64,000 nucleotides of DNA. It comes from Candidatus Accumulibacter similis. GTDB taxonomy: Bacteria; Pseudomonadota; Gammaproteobacteria; Burkholderiales; Rhodocyclaceae. The notes beneath the pieces are model-generated. The model was not told the DNA's origin, did not search any database, and saw only the letters and a list, made by a program, of their open reading frames with translations. The DNA is taken from assembly GCA_013347225.1 (NCBI GenBank), contig CP054595.1, positions 4,832,415 through 4,896,414 on the forward strand, in the 5' to 3' direction. The translations under genes were made by a program, and so were the position numbers. Shown here piece after piece: positions 1-10,256 of this stretch (positions are counted from its first letter, which is position 1; each line of letters opens with the position of its first letter).

Positions 1-3000
1 TCGTGCATTGGCGGCAACATCGCGATGAACGCCGGCGGCAAGAAAGCCGTGCTCTGGGGCACCGCGCTCGACAACCTCGCCTGGTGGAAGATGGTCGATG
101 CCACCGGGCATGAGATGGAGATCACGCGCCTCGATCACAACCTGGGCAAGATCCACGAGCAGGAACTCGTGCGCTTCGAGATCCGGCGGCTGCGGGGCGA
201 CGGACGCACACCCCATGGCGAAGCCGAAATCCTTGCGATTCCCGGCACGCAGTTTCGCCGCAGCGGTCTCGGCAAGGATGTGACCGACAAGTTCCTCGCC
301 GGTCTGCCCGGGGTGCAGAAAGAGGGAACCGACGGTCTGATCGTTGCCGCCCGCTGGATCCTGCATCAGATGCCGCGGCACACGCGCACCGTCTGCCTCG
401 AGTTCTTCGGCCAGGTGCGCGAAGCGGTACCGGCGATCGTCGAGATCACTGATCACTTCAAGCCTGGCGGAGCCGGCAAGGAAAACGGGGTCCTGCTCGC
501 CGGCCTCGAACACCTCGACGAGCGCTACCTGCGCGCCGTTGGCTACGCGACCAAAGCCAAGCGCCGGGCGGAAACGGCCGGGCGGCCGAAGATGGTGCTG
601 CTCGGCGACATCGTTGGTGACGATGAAGCGGCAGTGATGCGCGCCGCCTCGGAGGTCGTACGGCTGTGCAACCTGCGCAGTGCCGAGGGCTTCATCGCCG
701 TCGACGCCGAGACGCGGCGCAAGTTCTGGCTCGACCGCGCGCGCACCGCCGCCATCTCCCGCCATACCAACGCCTTCAAGCTGAACGAGGATGTGGTGAT
801 TCCGCTGCCGCGCATGGGCGAGTACTGCGACGGCATCGAGCGCATCAACATCGAGCTTTCGCTGCGCAACAAGCTGGCCCTGTGCGATGCGCTGGAGCGT
901 TTCCTGCGCGGCAGCCTGCCGCTGCATCAGGGCGATGCCGCGCTCGACGCGGAAGCGCTGGTCGGCGAGCGGCGGGTTGCCGCACTGGACGCCGTGAACA
1001 GCGTACGCCATCGCTGGCAATGGCTGCTCGACCATCTCGACCTGCCGCTGGCGGAAGCGGAAGCGCACTTCCATCGCTTCAGCATTCGCGCCGGACCGCT
1101 GCGCAACCAGGCACCGGCAGTGACACTCTTCCATCGCCTGCAGGACTACTCGCTGCGCGCTTCGTGGAAGACCGAGCTCAGGCCGCAGCTCACGGGAATC
1201 TTCGAGGGCGTCGTCTATCGCCCGGTGCTCGAAGAGATCACGGCGATCCATCGCCGCGTCCTGCGCAGCCGCCTGTTCGTCGCCCTGCACATGCACGCGG
1301 GCGATGGCAACGTGCATACGAACATACCGGTCAACTCGGATGACTATGAGATGCTGCAGGCGGCCTACGCGGTCGTCGAACGCATCATGCGCCTGGCGCG
1401 CGAACTCGACGGCGTCGTCTCCGGCGAGCATGGGATCGGCATGACCAAGCTGGAGTTCCTCGGCGACGCGGATCTGCAGCCGTTTCGTGATTACAAGTCA
1501 CGGGTGGATCCCGCCGGTCATTTCAACAAGGGCAAGCTGCTGCCAGGCGGCGACCTGAGCCGGGCCTACACACCCTCCTTCTCGCTACTGGGCACCGAAT
1601 CGCTGATCATGGAGCAGTCCGAGATCGGCAACATCGCAGCGATGGTCAAGGACTGTCTGCGTTGCGGCAAGTGCAAACCGGTATGCTCGACGCACGTGCC
1701 GCGTGCCAACCTGCTCTACTCGCCGCGCAACAAGATCCTGGCGACGTCGCTGCTGATCGAGGCCTTCCTCTACGAGGAGCAGACCCGACGCGGGGTCTCG
1801 CTGCGACATTTCGACGAATTCAGCGACGTCGCCGATCACTGCACCATCTGCCACAAGTGTGTCAACCCGTGCCCCGTCGACATCGACTTCGGCAACGTCT
1901 CGATCAGCATGCGCAACCTGCTGCGCGAACAGGGACGGAAGAAGTTCGTCCCCGCCAAGGCGGCAGCGATGGCCTTCCTGACGATGAAGGATCCGGCGAC
2001 GATCAAGCTCGTGCGCAAGCTGATGATCGACTGGGGCTACCGGGCGCAACGGCTGGCACATCACGGCGCCGTCTGGCTGGGGCTGCTGCGGACCCAGACC
2101 CGGCAGCCGCCAGCGACGCTGGGCGCGCCATCGCTGCGGTCGCAGATCATTCATTTCATCAACAAGCCGATGCCGTCCGGTGTGCCGAAGCGGACGGCGC
2201 GGGCGCTCCTCGACATCGAGGACGACCGCATCGTGCCGATCATCCGTGATCCGCAAAAGCTCGCTGCCGCCGACTACGACGGCGAGGCGGTCTTCTACTT
2301 CCCGGGCTGCGGCTCGGAGCGCCTGTTCTCGCAGGTCGGGCTGGCGACCCAGGCGATCCTCTGGGAGATCGGTGCGCAGACCGTTCTGCCCCCGGGCTAC
2401 CTGTGCTGCGGCTATCCGCAGACTGCGGCCGGCGAAGCCGACCAGGGCCGGGCGATCACGACCGACAACCGGGTGCTCTTTCACCGCGTCGCCAACACAC
2501 TGAATTATCTCGACATCAGAACGATCATCGTCTCCTGCGGTACCTGCATGGACCAGCTCGAGAAGTATCACTTCGAGCAGATCTTCCCGGGCTGCCGCCT
2601 GCTCGACATTCATGAGTACCTCCTCGAGAAGGGTGTGCGGCTCGACGGCATCGCCGGCAGCCGCTACCTGTACCACGATCCTTGTCACGCGCCGATGCGC
2701 ACGATGCCGGGAATCAAGGTGGTCAACCAGCTGATGGGGCAGTCGGTGGAGCTCTCCGAGCGCTGCTGCGGCGAGTCCGGTACGCTGGCGGTGACACGCC
2801 CCGACGTGTCGACGCAAGTACGCTTCCGCAAACAGGAGGAGATCGAAAGGGCTGCCGCCAGGCTGCGCAGCGACGGTTTCAGCGGCGAGGTCAGGCTCCT
2901 GACGGCCTGCCCGTCATGCCTGCAGGGCCTGTCGCGCTACAATGGCGACGCCGACACGGTGGCAGACTACATCGTCGTCGAGATCGCCCGCCGGCAACTC

Positions 3001-3069
3001 GGCGAGGACTGGATGGCACGCTACATCAGCGCCGCCACCGCGGGCGGCATCGAGCGGGTCCTCCTCTAG
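1..3069 (+). CDS. FAD-linked oxidase / Fe-S oxidoreductase fusion (DUF3683 type), 5'-truncated
   Basis: The reading frame is open from base 1, so the true start lies left of the window. The first residues, SCIGGNIAMNAGGKKAVLWG, belong to the FAD-binding fold of GlcD/D-lactate dehydrogenase-type oxidases. The C-terminal half of that domain is visible as HMHAGDGNVHTN and SGEHGIGMTKLEFL. A ferredoxin-like segment follows, with CLRCGKCKPVC (about 1657-1690) and CTICHKCVNPCP (about 1840-1876). Two cysteine-rich CCG modules come next (CCGYPQ near 2403, CCGESG near 2764), as in GlpC/LctE-type quinone-linked subunits. I infer that a 2-hydroxyacid is oxidised by FAD and electrons pass through 4Fe-4S clusters towards quinone. 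The substrate cannot be read from sequence. The gene ends in TAG and is followed by a 299-base gap. Confidence 0.9.
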   Translation, partial: SCIGGNIAMNAGGKKAVLWGTALDNLAWWKMVDATGHEMEITRLDHNLGKIHEQELVRFEIRRLRGDGRTPHGEAEILAIPGTQFRRSGLGKDVTDKFLAGLPGVQKEGTDGLIVAARWILHQMPRHTRTVCLEFFGQVREAVPAIVEITDHFKPGGAGKENGVLLAGLEHLDERYLRAVGYATKAKRRAETAGRPKMVLLGDIVGDDEAAVMRAASEVVRLCNLRSAEGFIAVDAETRRKFWLDRARTAAISRHTNAFKLNEDVVIPLPRMGEYCDGIERINIELSLRNKLALCDALERFLRGSLPLHQGDAALDAEALVGERRVAALDAVNSVRHRWQWLLDHLDLPLAEAEAHFHRFSIRAGPLRNQAPAVTLFHRLQDYSLRASWKTELRPQLTGIFEGVVYRPVLEEITAIHRRVLRSRLFVALHMHAGDGNVHTNIPVNSDDYEMLQAAYAVVERIMRLARELDGVVSGEHGIGMTKLEFLGDADLQPFRDYKSRVDPAGHFNKGKLLPGGDLSRAYTPSFSLLGTESLIMEQSEIGNIAAMVKDCLRCGKCKPVCSTHVPRANLLYSPRNKILATSLLIEAFLYEEQTRRGVSLRHFDEFSDVADHCTICHKCVNPCPVDIDFGNVSISMRNLLREQGRKKFVPAKAAAMAFLTMKDPATIKLVRKLMIDWGYRAQRLAHHGAVWLGLLRTQTRQPPATLGAPSLRSQIIHFINKPMPSGVPKRTARALLDIEDDRIVPIIRDPQKLAAADYDGEAVFYFPGCGSERLFSQVGLATQAILWEIGAQTVLPPGYLCCGYPQTAAGEADQGRAITTDNRVLFHRVANTLNYLDIRTIIVSCGTCMDQLEKYHFEQIFPGCRLLDIHEYLLEKGVRLDGIAGSRYLYHDPCHAPMRTMPGIKVVNQLMGQSVELSERCCGESGTLAVTRPDVSTQVRFRKQEEIERAAARLRSDGFSGEVRLLTACPSCLQGLSRYNGDADTVADYIVVEIARRQLGEDWMARYISAATAGGIERVLL

Positions 3070-3073
3070 CACA

Positions 3074-3095
3074 GGTGGCAACCGGGTCTGCCACC
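3074..3095 (+). terminator. Small hairpin downstream of the FAD/Fe-S gene
   Basis: A 7-bp stem, GGTGGCA (3074-3080) with TGCCACC (3089-3095), encloses an 8-base loop and starts five bases after the stop codon. There is no T-tract, so intrinsic termination is only a possibility. Confidence 0.3.
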
Positions 3096-3368
3096 GCGCA
3101 CGCTTCTCTCCTCGCCCATCGGGCGGCGAACGGCCAACGCGGCGCCGGCGAGCCAGTCGCAGCCTGCCCCGCGGTACCGTGCGCAACCAAGGGCGGGCGC
3201 CAGCACCCGCCACAAGCCATCACGCCCAACAACTCGTGAAATTTGCCGCAAGACTGCGCCTGCCTGCTCCCCGTCCGTGACCTATTTCCTAACGCCGCGC
3301 GGCCTGGATGCGTATCGTTCGCCTCAAACCGGCGCAGTAGCGCCATTGGGTCGAAGAGGAGTCAGCAG

Positions 3369-3800
3369 GTGCTTGAACACCGAGTCGAGGATTGCGAGCT
3401 GTGCCAGGCACTGGGCGGAGAGGTGATCTGGGAGAGCGAACTGTGTCGCGTCGTGGCCGTCGGCGATCCCGACTACCCCGGCTTCTGCCGCGTGATCCTC
3501 AACCGGCACGTGCGCGAAATGACGGATCTGAGCGAGCAGGAGCGGATACGCCTGATGCACGTCCTGTTTGGCGTCGAGAAAGCCATTCGCGCCCTCTACC
3601 AGCCCGACAAGATCAATCTCGCGAGCCTCGGCAACATGACCCCGCATCTGCATTGGCACGTGATTCCGCGCTGGCGTGATGACCGGCACTTCCCGAATCC
3701 GGTCTGGGCAGCGCCGCAGCGGCCGCAGGCACAGCACCGGCGCGCGGTCGACGGACGTCACTTGGCGGATCAGATCATCAACGCACTACGCACTCGCTAG
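3369..3800 (+). CDS. HIT family nucleotide-binding protein
   Basis: A 143-residue histidine-triad protein. The signature HLHWHVIPRW (H-x-H-x-H) sits near residue 100 and supplies the nucleotidyl-transfer histidine. An N-terminal CELC pair suggests a possible structural metal site. HIT proteins hydrolyse or transfer nucleoside monophosphates; the substrate here is not determinable. I chose the GTG start at 3369 because GAGGAG (3356-3361) lies 7 bases upstream. A longer TTG-initiated frame from 3243 has no ribosome site and adds non-conserved residues. It is followed 34 bases later by a 535-residue gene, then DUF971 and ubiE. HIT-DUF971-ubiE is a familiar betaproteobacterial order. Confidence 0.88.
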   Translation: MLEHRVEDCELCQALGGEVIWESELCRVVAVGDPDYPGFCRVILNRHVREMTDLSEQERIRLMHVLFGVEKAIRALYQPDKINLASLGNMTPHLHWHVIPRWRDDRHFPNPVWAAPQRPQAQHRRAVDGRHLADQIINALRTR

Positions 3801-3834
3801 CCCTCAGACCGTGGCAGAAAAAGGAGAGCACATC

Positions 3835-5442
3835 ATGAATGCAGCCCTGGCGGAAATCCGGACGGGGATGAGAATCGCCGACCTGCAGAGCGGGTTCGAG
3901 CTCCTTTCGCGCCTTCCCCTGGCCAACTCCGAGCGTGCCGAGGGCGAGATCAACCACTTCCTCGACAGCCTGTTGCAGAGCCCGCCGGTCGCGGACGTGT
4001 ACCTGCAGCTGCTAGAGCAGACGCGGATCTCACTCTGCTTCATCGAGGAAGAACTCGCCCGTCGCTACACCAACAAGGCGCTGCCCCTCGGCCGCAACGA
4101 GGAGGAGGCCTTCCGGCAAGTGGTCGGAACTTGGCTCAAGGCGGCGCGCGCCTACGCCCACTGCGCACAACTGCAGGGCCCGGCCGACAGCGCCGCGCAC
4201 GCCGAACGCCTGGCGTTGATCCTGCATCGCTGCATCTACTACACGGGCATGGCGATCACCGAGCACTTCCGTGCCCGCCAGCAGCTGCCCGCAGGTCTGT
4301 GGCTCAACCTGCTGGGATACTACGCCAGTGCCGAGGAATGGGGCATCGCAACGCTGCCGGTCGCCGACTCACTCGACTGTCATGGCCGCAGCACGCACTG
4401 CATGGCGGCCACCGTCGCCCTGCTGCTGCTCGACCTCGCCGGCCCCTATAGCCTGTCTACCGTCGATCTCGGCCTCGTCCGCCGCTGGGCGAGCAACTGG
4501 GCACCACTCGTGAGTATGCAGCCACCGGTCGATGGGGAACCGCTCCCGGCTCTGGTCGTCGATCTGATGCACGACGCTGGCCTGCACGGCTCGGCCGAAG
4601 GGCAGCGAACCGAACACCTTCGCCGCCTCGACAGCACTCGCCTGGCAATGCAGATCAGTGCCGCCAGGACGCAGCTGCAACAACGGATCGCACCGGCACA
4701 GCTCGGCCTCGGCGAGGACTGCAGCAGCGCGCAATGCCAGCGCCTGCTCAACCGGCTGTACCGCCCATGGTGCCTGATGCGCTCCGGAAGGCGGTTCCGC
4801 CGCCATGATGCCGCCGGCACCGCCACCGTGTGTACGGGTTTCGCCGGCATGCACTTCCACATCTCTGGCAGCGAGTTCAGCCAACCGGAATGCGGCCAGG
4901 CATACACACGCCAGGACTTCGACAACCTCTTCGCCTTTCGCCACATGCTGGACCCGACCCAGATGCTCGAGATCCGCCAGTCCCAGCTGGGGCTCCACCT
5001 CGAGACCTGGAGGGTTCTCGATCAGTGCGCCAACGGCTTCCGCATCGTGCGTTCGCTTGCCGGAGGCAGGATCGAGACGGGTCAGTTGCTTGCCCTCTGC
5101 CCGCACGACGGCCACTCGTACCTGTTGGCACAGGTCGCATGGCTGATGCAGGAGAGCGATGGCAACCTGACGGCCGGCGTCGCTGCGCTGCCTGGTAAGC
5201 CGCGAGCCGTCGCCGCCCGCATGCTGGGCATCGATGCCGATTCATCCGCTCTCTTCAGCCGCGCCTTCCTGCTGCCAGCGTTGCCGGTGATGGGTTCGGA
5301 ACCGACGCTGATCATACCCCGCGGCTGGTATCGCCCGCAGCGCGTGCTCGAGGTCTACGACCAGGGCATGACGCGCGTGCGGCTGCAGCACGTGGCCGGC
5401 GATGGACCCGATTTCGAGCGGGTAAGCTTCGTCACCTTCTAG
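3835..5442 (+). CDS. Conserved-looking hypothetical protein, possible PilZ-like C-terminal region
   Basis: A 535-residue cytoplasmic protein with no signal peptide or clear membrane span. The start at 3835 follows AAGGAGAG at 3821-3828. The first two thirds are mostly helical in character, with many Leu/Ala/Glu residues and several His/Cys. From about residue 315 there is GRRFRRHDAAGTATVCTG, then a beta-rich stretch ending around residue 470. An RxxxR-like start followed by short strands is reminiscent of PilZ c-di-GMP-binding barrels, but the canonical (D/N)xSxxG partner is not obvious. The gene is inserted between HIT and DUF971. I do not recognise a function; the PilZ idea is a weak inference. 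Confidence 0.6.
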   Translation: MNAALAEIRTGMRIADLQSGFELLSRLPLANSERAEGEINHFLDSLLQSPPVADVYLQLLEQTRISLCFIEEELARRYTNKALPLGRNEEEAFRQVVGTWLKAARAYAHCAQLQGPADSAAHAERLALILHRCIYYTGMAITEHFRARQQLPAGLWLNLLGYYASAEEWGIATLPVADSLDCHGRSTHCMAATVALLLLDLAGPYSLSTVDLGLVRRWASNWAPLVSMQPPVDGEPLPALVVDLMHDAGLHGSAEGQRTEHLRRLDSTRLAMQISAARTQLQQRIAPAQLGLGEDCSSAQCQRLLNRLYRPWCLMRSGRRFRRHDAAGTATVCTGFAGMHFHISGSEFSQPECGQAYTRQDFDNLFAFRHMLDPTQMLEIRQSQLGLHLETWRVLDQCANGFRIVRSLAGGRIETGQLLALCPHDGHSYLLAQVAWLMQESDGNLTAGVAALPGKPRAVAARMLGIDADSSALFSRAFLLPALPVMGSEPTLIIPRGWYRPQRVLEVYDQGMTRVRLQHVAGDGPDFERVSFVTF

Positions 5443-5457
5443 CTTCGGCACGGCGGT

Positions 5458-5488
5458 ACGCACGGGTCTCCGGCGATGACCCGTGCGT
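5458..5488 (+). terminator. Perfect 11-bp hairpin after the 535-residue gene
   Basis: ACGCACGGGTC (5458-5468) pairs perfectly with GACCCGTGCGT (5478-5488) around a 9-base loop, 16 bases after the stop codon at 5442. No U-run follows. It probably terminates or stabilises the upstream mRNA and separates it from the DUF971-ubiE-ubiJ unit. Confidence 0.45.
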
Positions 5489-5569
5489 GCGGCGCTGCCG
5501 TGCCGGCGACGGGCGGCGCGGCAACTTTTGCGTTATGATGTCGCCTCGCCAACCTTCACCGAGACAGCA

Positions 5570-5998
5570 ATGGCTGGGCTGGACGCTAGCACCAGAATTC
5601 CGACCGAGATCAAGCTGCACCAGAAGTCGCGCCTGCTGGAAGTGAGCTTCGATGGCGGCGAGCGCTTCCAGTTGAGCTACGAGTTCCTGCGGGTGTTCAC
5701 GCCGTCGGCGGAAGCGCGGGGGCATGGCCCTGGGCAGGAGGTGCTGCAGGTCGGCAAGCGCCACGTGGACATCGAGCGGGTCGAGTCGGTCGGCAACTAC
5801 GCCATCCGACCGATCTTCTCCGACGGCCACGACAGCGGGCTGTATTCGTGGGATCTGCTCTACAACCTCGGCCGGAATCATGACGCGCTCTGGCAAGCCT
5901 ACCTGGAGCGTCTGCAGCGTGCCGGAGCGACCCGCGATGCACCGGCGCAGGCCGGACCGCTAGCCGTCAAGGCGCATGGCGGCTGCCGGAAATCCTGA
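5570..5998 (+). CDS. DUF971 (gamma-butyrobetaine hydroxylase N-terminal-like) protein
   Basis: A 142-residue protein of the DUF971/GBBH-like N-terminal domain family. Family features visible are PTEIKLHQKSRLLEVSFDGG, YEFLRVFTPSAEARGHG and NYAIRPIFSDGHDSGLYSW. The domain is a small beta-rich fold that stands alone in many bacteria and is sometimes linked to Fe-S cluster proteins. Its biochemical role is unproven. It lies 27 bases upstream of ubiE on the same strand and probably shares its transcript. The ATG at 5570 gives the standard length; a TATGAT hexamer at 5534-5539 is a possible -10 element, without a recognisable -35. Confidence 0.85.
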   Translation: MAGLDASTRIPTEIKLHQKSRLLEVSFDGGERFQLSYEFLRVFTPSAEARGHGPGQEVLQVGKRHVDIERVESVGNYAIRPIFSDGHDSGLYSWDLLYNLGRNHDALWQAYLERLQRAGATRDAPAQAGPLAVKAHGGCRKS

Positions 5999-6025
5999 CG
6001 AAGATAGCGTTCCGGGACGCGCACG

Positions 6026-6769
6026 ATGAGCAGCGACAAGAGCACGACACACTTCGGCTATCAGCAGATCGCCGAAGACCAGAAGGCACGGCACGTCGCG
6101 GATGTGTTCGATTCCGTCGCCGAACGCTACGATCTGATGAACGATCTGATGTCGGCAGGGCTGCACCGCCTCTGGAAGGCGTTCACGATCGCCAAGAGCG
6201 GGGTTCGGCCGGGATGGCGCGTGCTCGACGTCGCCGGAGGCACCGGTGACCTGGCACTGGCATTCGCCAGGAAGCTGGGCGACCAAGGGCAGATCTGGCT
6301 GACCGACATCAATCACGCGATGCTGGCGCGGGGACGCGACCGCCTGTGCGACAAGGGCTTCATCGTCCCCGTGGCGCAGTGCGATGCCGAGAAACTGCCG
6401 TTTCCGGATGAGCATTTCGATTGCGTGACGGTCGCCTTCGGTCTGCGCAACATGACGCACAAGGATCGGGCGCTGGCGGAGATGCGGCGCGTGCTGCGGC
6501 CCGGTGGGCGCCTGCTCGTACTCGAGTTTTCCCAGGTCTGGAAGCCGCTGGCACCGGCTTACGATTTCTACTCGTTCAAGCTGATCCCGCGCCTCGGCCA
6601 GATGGTCACCGGTGACGAGGCCAGTTACCGCTACCTCGCTGAATCGATTCGCGTCCACCCCGACCAGCAGGCTCTCAAGGAGCTGATGGAACAGGCCGGC
6701 CTGGAAAGGGTCGAGTACTTCAACCTGGCATTCGGTGTCGTGGCGTTGCACCGCGGCTTCAAGTTCTGA
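6026..6769 (+). CDS. ubiE: Ubiquinone/menaquinone C-methyltransferase UbiE
   Basis: A 247-residue class I SAM-dependent methyltransferase that C-methylates demethylmenaquinol and the equivalent ubiquinone intermediate (2-methoxy-6-polyprenyl-benzoquinol). SAM motif I is RVLDVAGGTGDLALAF at residues 65-80. The family signatures FDSVAERYDLMNDLMS (about 28-43) and FGLRNMTHKDRALAEMRRVLRPGG are present. The length matches family members. ubiJ follows 16 bases downstream, so the pair forms a quinone biosynthesis unit. Confidence 0.96.
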   Translation: MSSDKSTTHFGYQQIAEDQKARHVADVFDSVAERYDLMNDLMSAGLHRLWKAFTIAKSGVRPGWRVLDVAGGTGDLALAFARKLGDQGQIWLTDINHAMLARGRDRLCDKGFIVPVAQCDAEKLPFPDEHFDCVTVAFGLRNMTHKDRALAEMRRVLRPGGRLLVLEFSQVWKPLAPAYDFYSFKLIPRLGQMVTGDEASYRYLAESIRVHPDQQALKELMEQAGLERVEYFNLAFGVVALHRGFKF

Positions 6770-6785
6770 AGCCGGCGGCTGCGCG

Positions 6786-7373
6786 ATGTTCGCCCGGGCC
6801 GTGGTACCGTTCGCCAACCACCTGCTGGCAGCCGACGATTGGGGACGTGCGCGTCTCGCCCCCTTCGCGGGCAAGAGCGCAAGTCTGCGACTGGGTGGGC
6901 GCGAGTTGCTGCGGGTTGCCATCGACGAGGATGGGCTCCTGCAGCAGGACGCGTCTACCGCCAGTGCGACGGTGCGCATCGAGCTGCCCGCAGACACCCC
7001 GGCGCGTCTGCTTGGCGACCGCTCTGCGCTGTTCTCGGCGGCAACGATCGCCGGCTCGGCCGATCTCGCGCAGACCCTCGGCTTGGTGTTTGGCAACCTG
7101 CGCTGGGATGTCGAAGACGATCTGTCACACCTCGTCGGCGACGTCGTCGCCCGCCGCGGCCTGCAACTGGCCGGGCGAGTCGCCCGCTGGCACTGGCAGG
7201 GAGCGAACAAGCTGGCGTCCGCCGTTACCGAGTACCTGACCGAAGAGGTCGGCGAGATCGCCAGTCGCCGCGAAGTCGCGCGGTTCTGCGATCAGGTCGA
7301 TGGAGTCCGCGACGACCTCGCACGCCTGGAGAAGCGGCTGGCACGGCTGGAAGCGAGCCGCGCGAAGGCTTGA
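6786..7373 (+). CDS. ubiJ: Ubiquinone biosynthesis accessory factor UbiJ (SCP2-like)
   Basis: A 195-residue protein with an N-terminal SCP2 sterol-carrier-like lipid-binding domain. The C-terminus is helical and coiled-coil-like (about residues 165-195, ending RLEKRLARLEASRAKA). In E. coli, UbiJ binds ubiquinone intermediates within the Ubi metabolon. The segment SADLAQTLGLVFGNLRWDVEDDLSHLVGD matches the family pattern. The ATG at 6786 was preferred over a longer in-frame start inside ubiE. The usual third gene, ubiB, is absent here; a terminator and the convergent atp operon follow. Confidence 0.88.
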   Translation: MFARAVVPFANHLLAADDWGRARLAPFAGKSASLRLGGRELLRVAIDEDGLLQQDASTASATVRIELPADTPARLLGDRSALFSAATIAGSADLAQTLGLVFGNLRWDVEDDLSHLVGDVVARRGLQLAGRVARWHWQGANKLASAVTEYLTEEVGEIASRREVARFCDQVDGVRDDLARLEKRLARLEASRAKA

Positions 7374-7408
7374 AGAAAAAAGGGCAGCCTCTCTGTGACG
7401 GCTGCCCC
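7374..7408 (-). terminator. Intrinsic terminator of the atp operon
   Basis: GGGCAGCC (7382-7389) pairs with GGCTGCCC (7400-7407) across a 10-base loop. Read on the minus strand, the stem is followed by a T-run (the A-rich 7374-7381 on plus), 38 bases past the atpC stop. It lies between convergent ubiJ and atpC and has the U-tract only in the atp direction. Confidence 0.8.
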
Positions 7409-7445
7409 TGATACCCTGCTGTCGTCGGCGACAGCAACTGCGCTG

Positions 7446-7868
7446 CTAGTGGCGGTTGCGGAGCTTCTTGATGGCCTGCAACTGGGCGACCGCCTGCGCC
7501 AGTTCCGCTTCCGCCGTCGCCAGGTTGATGTCCGAGGTGCGGTCGCGTAGAGCCTCTTCCGCCCGACGCTTGGCCTCGGCCGCCTTCGCTTCGTCCAGGT
7601 CATGCGCCCGGATTGCCGTGTCGGCAAGAACGGTGATCAGTTCAGGCTGTACCTCCAGCATGCCGCCGGAAACATACACCAGTTCGTACTCATCGCGATC
7701 CGGCACTTTCAGACGAACGGTGCCGGGCTTGATGCGCGTCAGCAGGGGCGTGTGCTTCGGGTAGATGCCCAGCTCGCCGGCCTCGCCGGGAAAGACCGCA
7801 AAATCGGTCTGCCCCGAGAAGATCAGTTCCTCGGCGCTGACGACGTCCACATGTACTCTGATTGCCAT
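7446..7868 (-). CDS. atpC: F1 ATP synthase epsilon subunit
   Basis: A 140-residue epsilon subunit of F1, part of the central stalk and an inhibitor of ATP hydrolysis. The N-terminal beta-sandwich carries VVSAEELIFSGQTDFAVFPGEAGELGI in shortened form and the PKHTPLLT motif near residue 37. The C-terminal helical hairpin is Ala/Glu-rich (AKAAEAKRRAEEALRDR). It is the last gene of the operon, followed by an intrinsic terminator. Confidence 0.96.
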   Translation of the reverse strand: MAIRVHVDVVSAEELIFSGQTDFAVFPGEAGELGIYPKHTPLLTRIKPGTVRLKVPDRDEYELVYVSGGMLEVQPELITVLADTAIRAHDLDEAKAAEAKRRAEEALRDRTSDINLATAEAELAQAVAQLQAIKKLRNRH

Positions 7869-7937
7869 GGTATTTCCTTGCTGGGTCGTGCAGCCGGTCC
7901 GAAAGAAGCGGCTGCACGATGTTGCCCGTTTGGCGCC

Positions 7938-9338
<1,401 letters not shown>

Positions 9339-9374
9339 CGTCGTATCCCTATACAAAAAACTGATTATCCGTGG

Positions 9375-10238
9375 TCAGACAGCCGCTGCGCCGCCGACGA
9401 TCTCCGACAGCTCCTTGGTAATCGCTGCCTGGCGAGCCTTGTTGTATACGAGCTTCAACTCGCTGATGACGTTCTTCGCGTTGTCCGAAGCCGACTTCAT
9501 CGCGACCATGCGGGCACTCTGTTCGGAAGCCATGTTCTCGGCAACGGCCTGGTAGATCATCGCCTCGACGTAGCGCACCAGGAGATCGTCGATCACCGTC
9601 TTGGCGTCAGGTTCGTAGAGGTAGTCCCAGCGGTTGGCCTGGCCACCGACCAGATCACCCGCCAGTGGCAGCAGTTGGTAGAGCGTCGGCTCCTGCTTCA
9701 TGGTGTTGATGAAGCGCGTGAAGACGATGTAGAGAACGTCGATCTCGCCCTTCATGTAGGCGTCGAGCTGCACCTTGACCGGGCCGATGAGTCGCTCCAA
9801 GTGCGGCGTGTCGCCAAGGCCGGTGAGCTGCGACACGATGTTGGCTCCGGCGCGCTGCATGAAGCCCAATCCCTTGTTGCCGATCGCCGTCACCCGCAAC
9901 TTCTTGCCTTCGGCGTCCCACTCCTTCATCCGGGTCAGGGCGAGGCGCAGCACGTTGGTGTTGAGGCCGCCGCAGAGGCCCTTGTCGGAAGTGATGGCTA
10001 TCAGGCCAACCGACTTCACCTGTTCACGCACGGTCAGGAAGGGGTGCCGATAGTCGGTGAGGGCGTGCGAGAGGTTGCCGGCAACCAGCCGGATCTTTTC
10101 GCCATAGGGGCGCGCTGCCCGCATCCTGTCCTGCGCCTTGCGCATCTTGGATGCGGCCACCATCTCCATGGCCTTGGTGATCTTGCGCGTACTCTCGACG
10201 CTCTTGATCTTGGTGCGGATTTCCTTGCCGCTAGGCAT
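9375..10238 (-). CDS. atpG: F1 ATP synthase gamma subunit
   Basis: A 287-residue gamma subunit, the rotating central shaft of F1. The conserved N-terminal helix is MPSGKEIRTKIKSVESTRKI, followed by TKAMEMVAASKMRKAQ. The C-terminal helix ends in SELKLVYNKARQAAITKEL. Length and order (atpA-atpG-atpD) are standard. Confidence 0.97.
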   Translation of the reverse strand: MPSGKEIRTKIKSVESTRKITKAMEMVAASKMRKAQDRMRAARPYGEKIRLVAGNLSHALTDYRHPFLTVREQVKSVGLIAITSDKGLCGGLNTNVLRLALTRMKEWDAEGKKLRVTAIGNKGLGFMQRAGANIVSQLTGLGDTPHLERLIGPVKVQLDAYMKGEIDVLYIVFTRFINTMKQEPTLYQLLPLAGDLVGGQANRWDYLYEPDAKTVIDDLLVRYVEAMIYQAVAENMASEQSARMVAMKSASDNAKNVISELKLVYNKARQAAITKELSEIVGGAAAV

Positions 10239-10256
10239 GGCGATCTCCTCGCTCGA

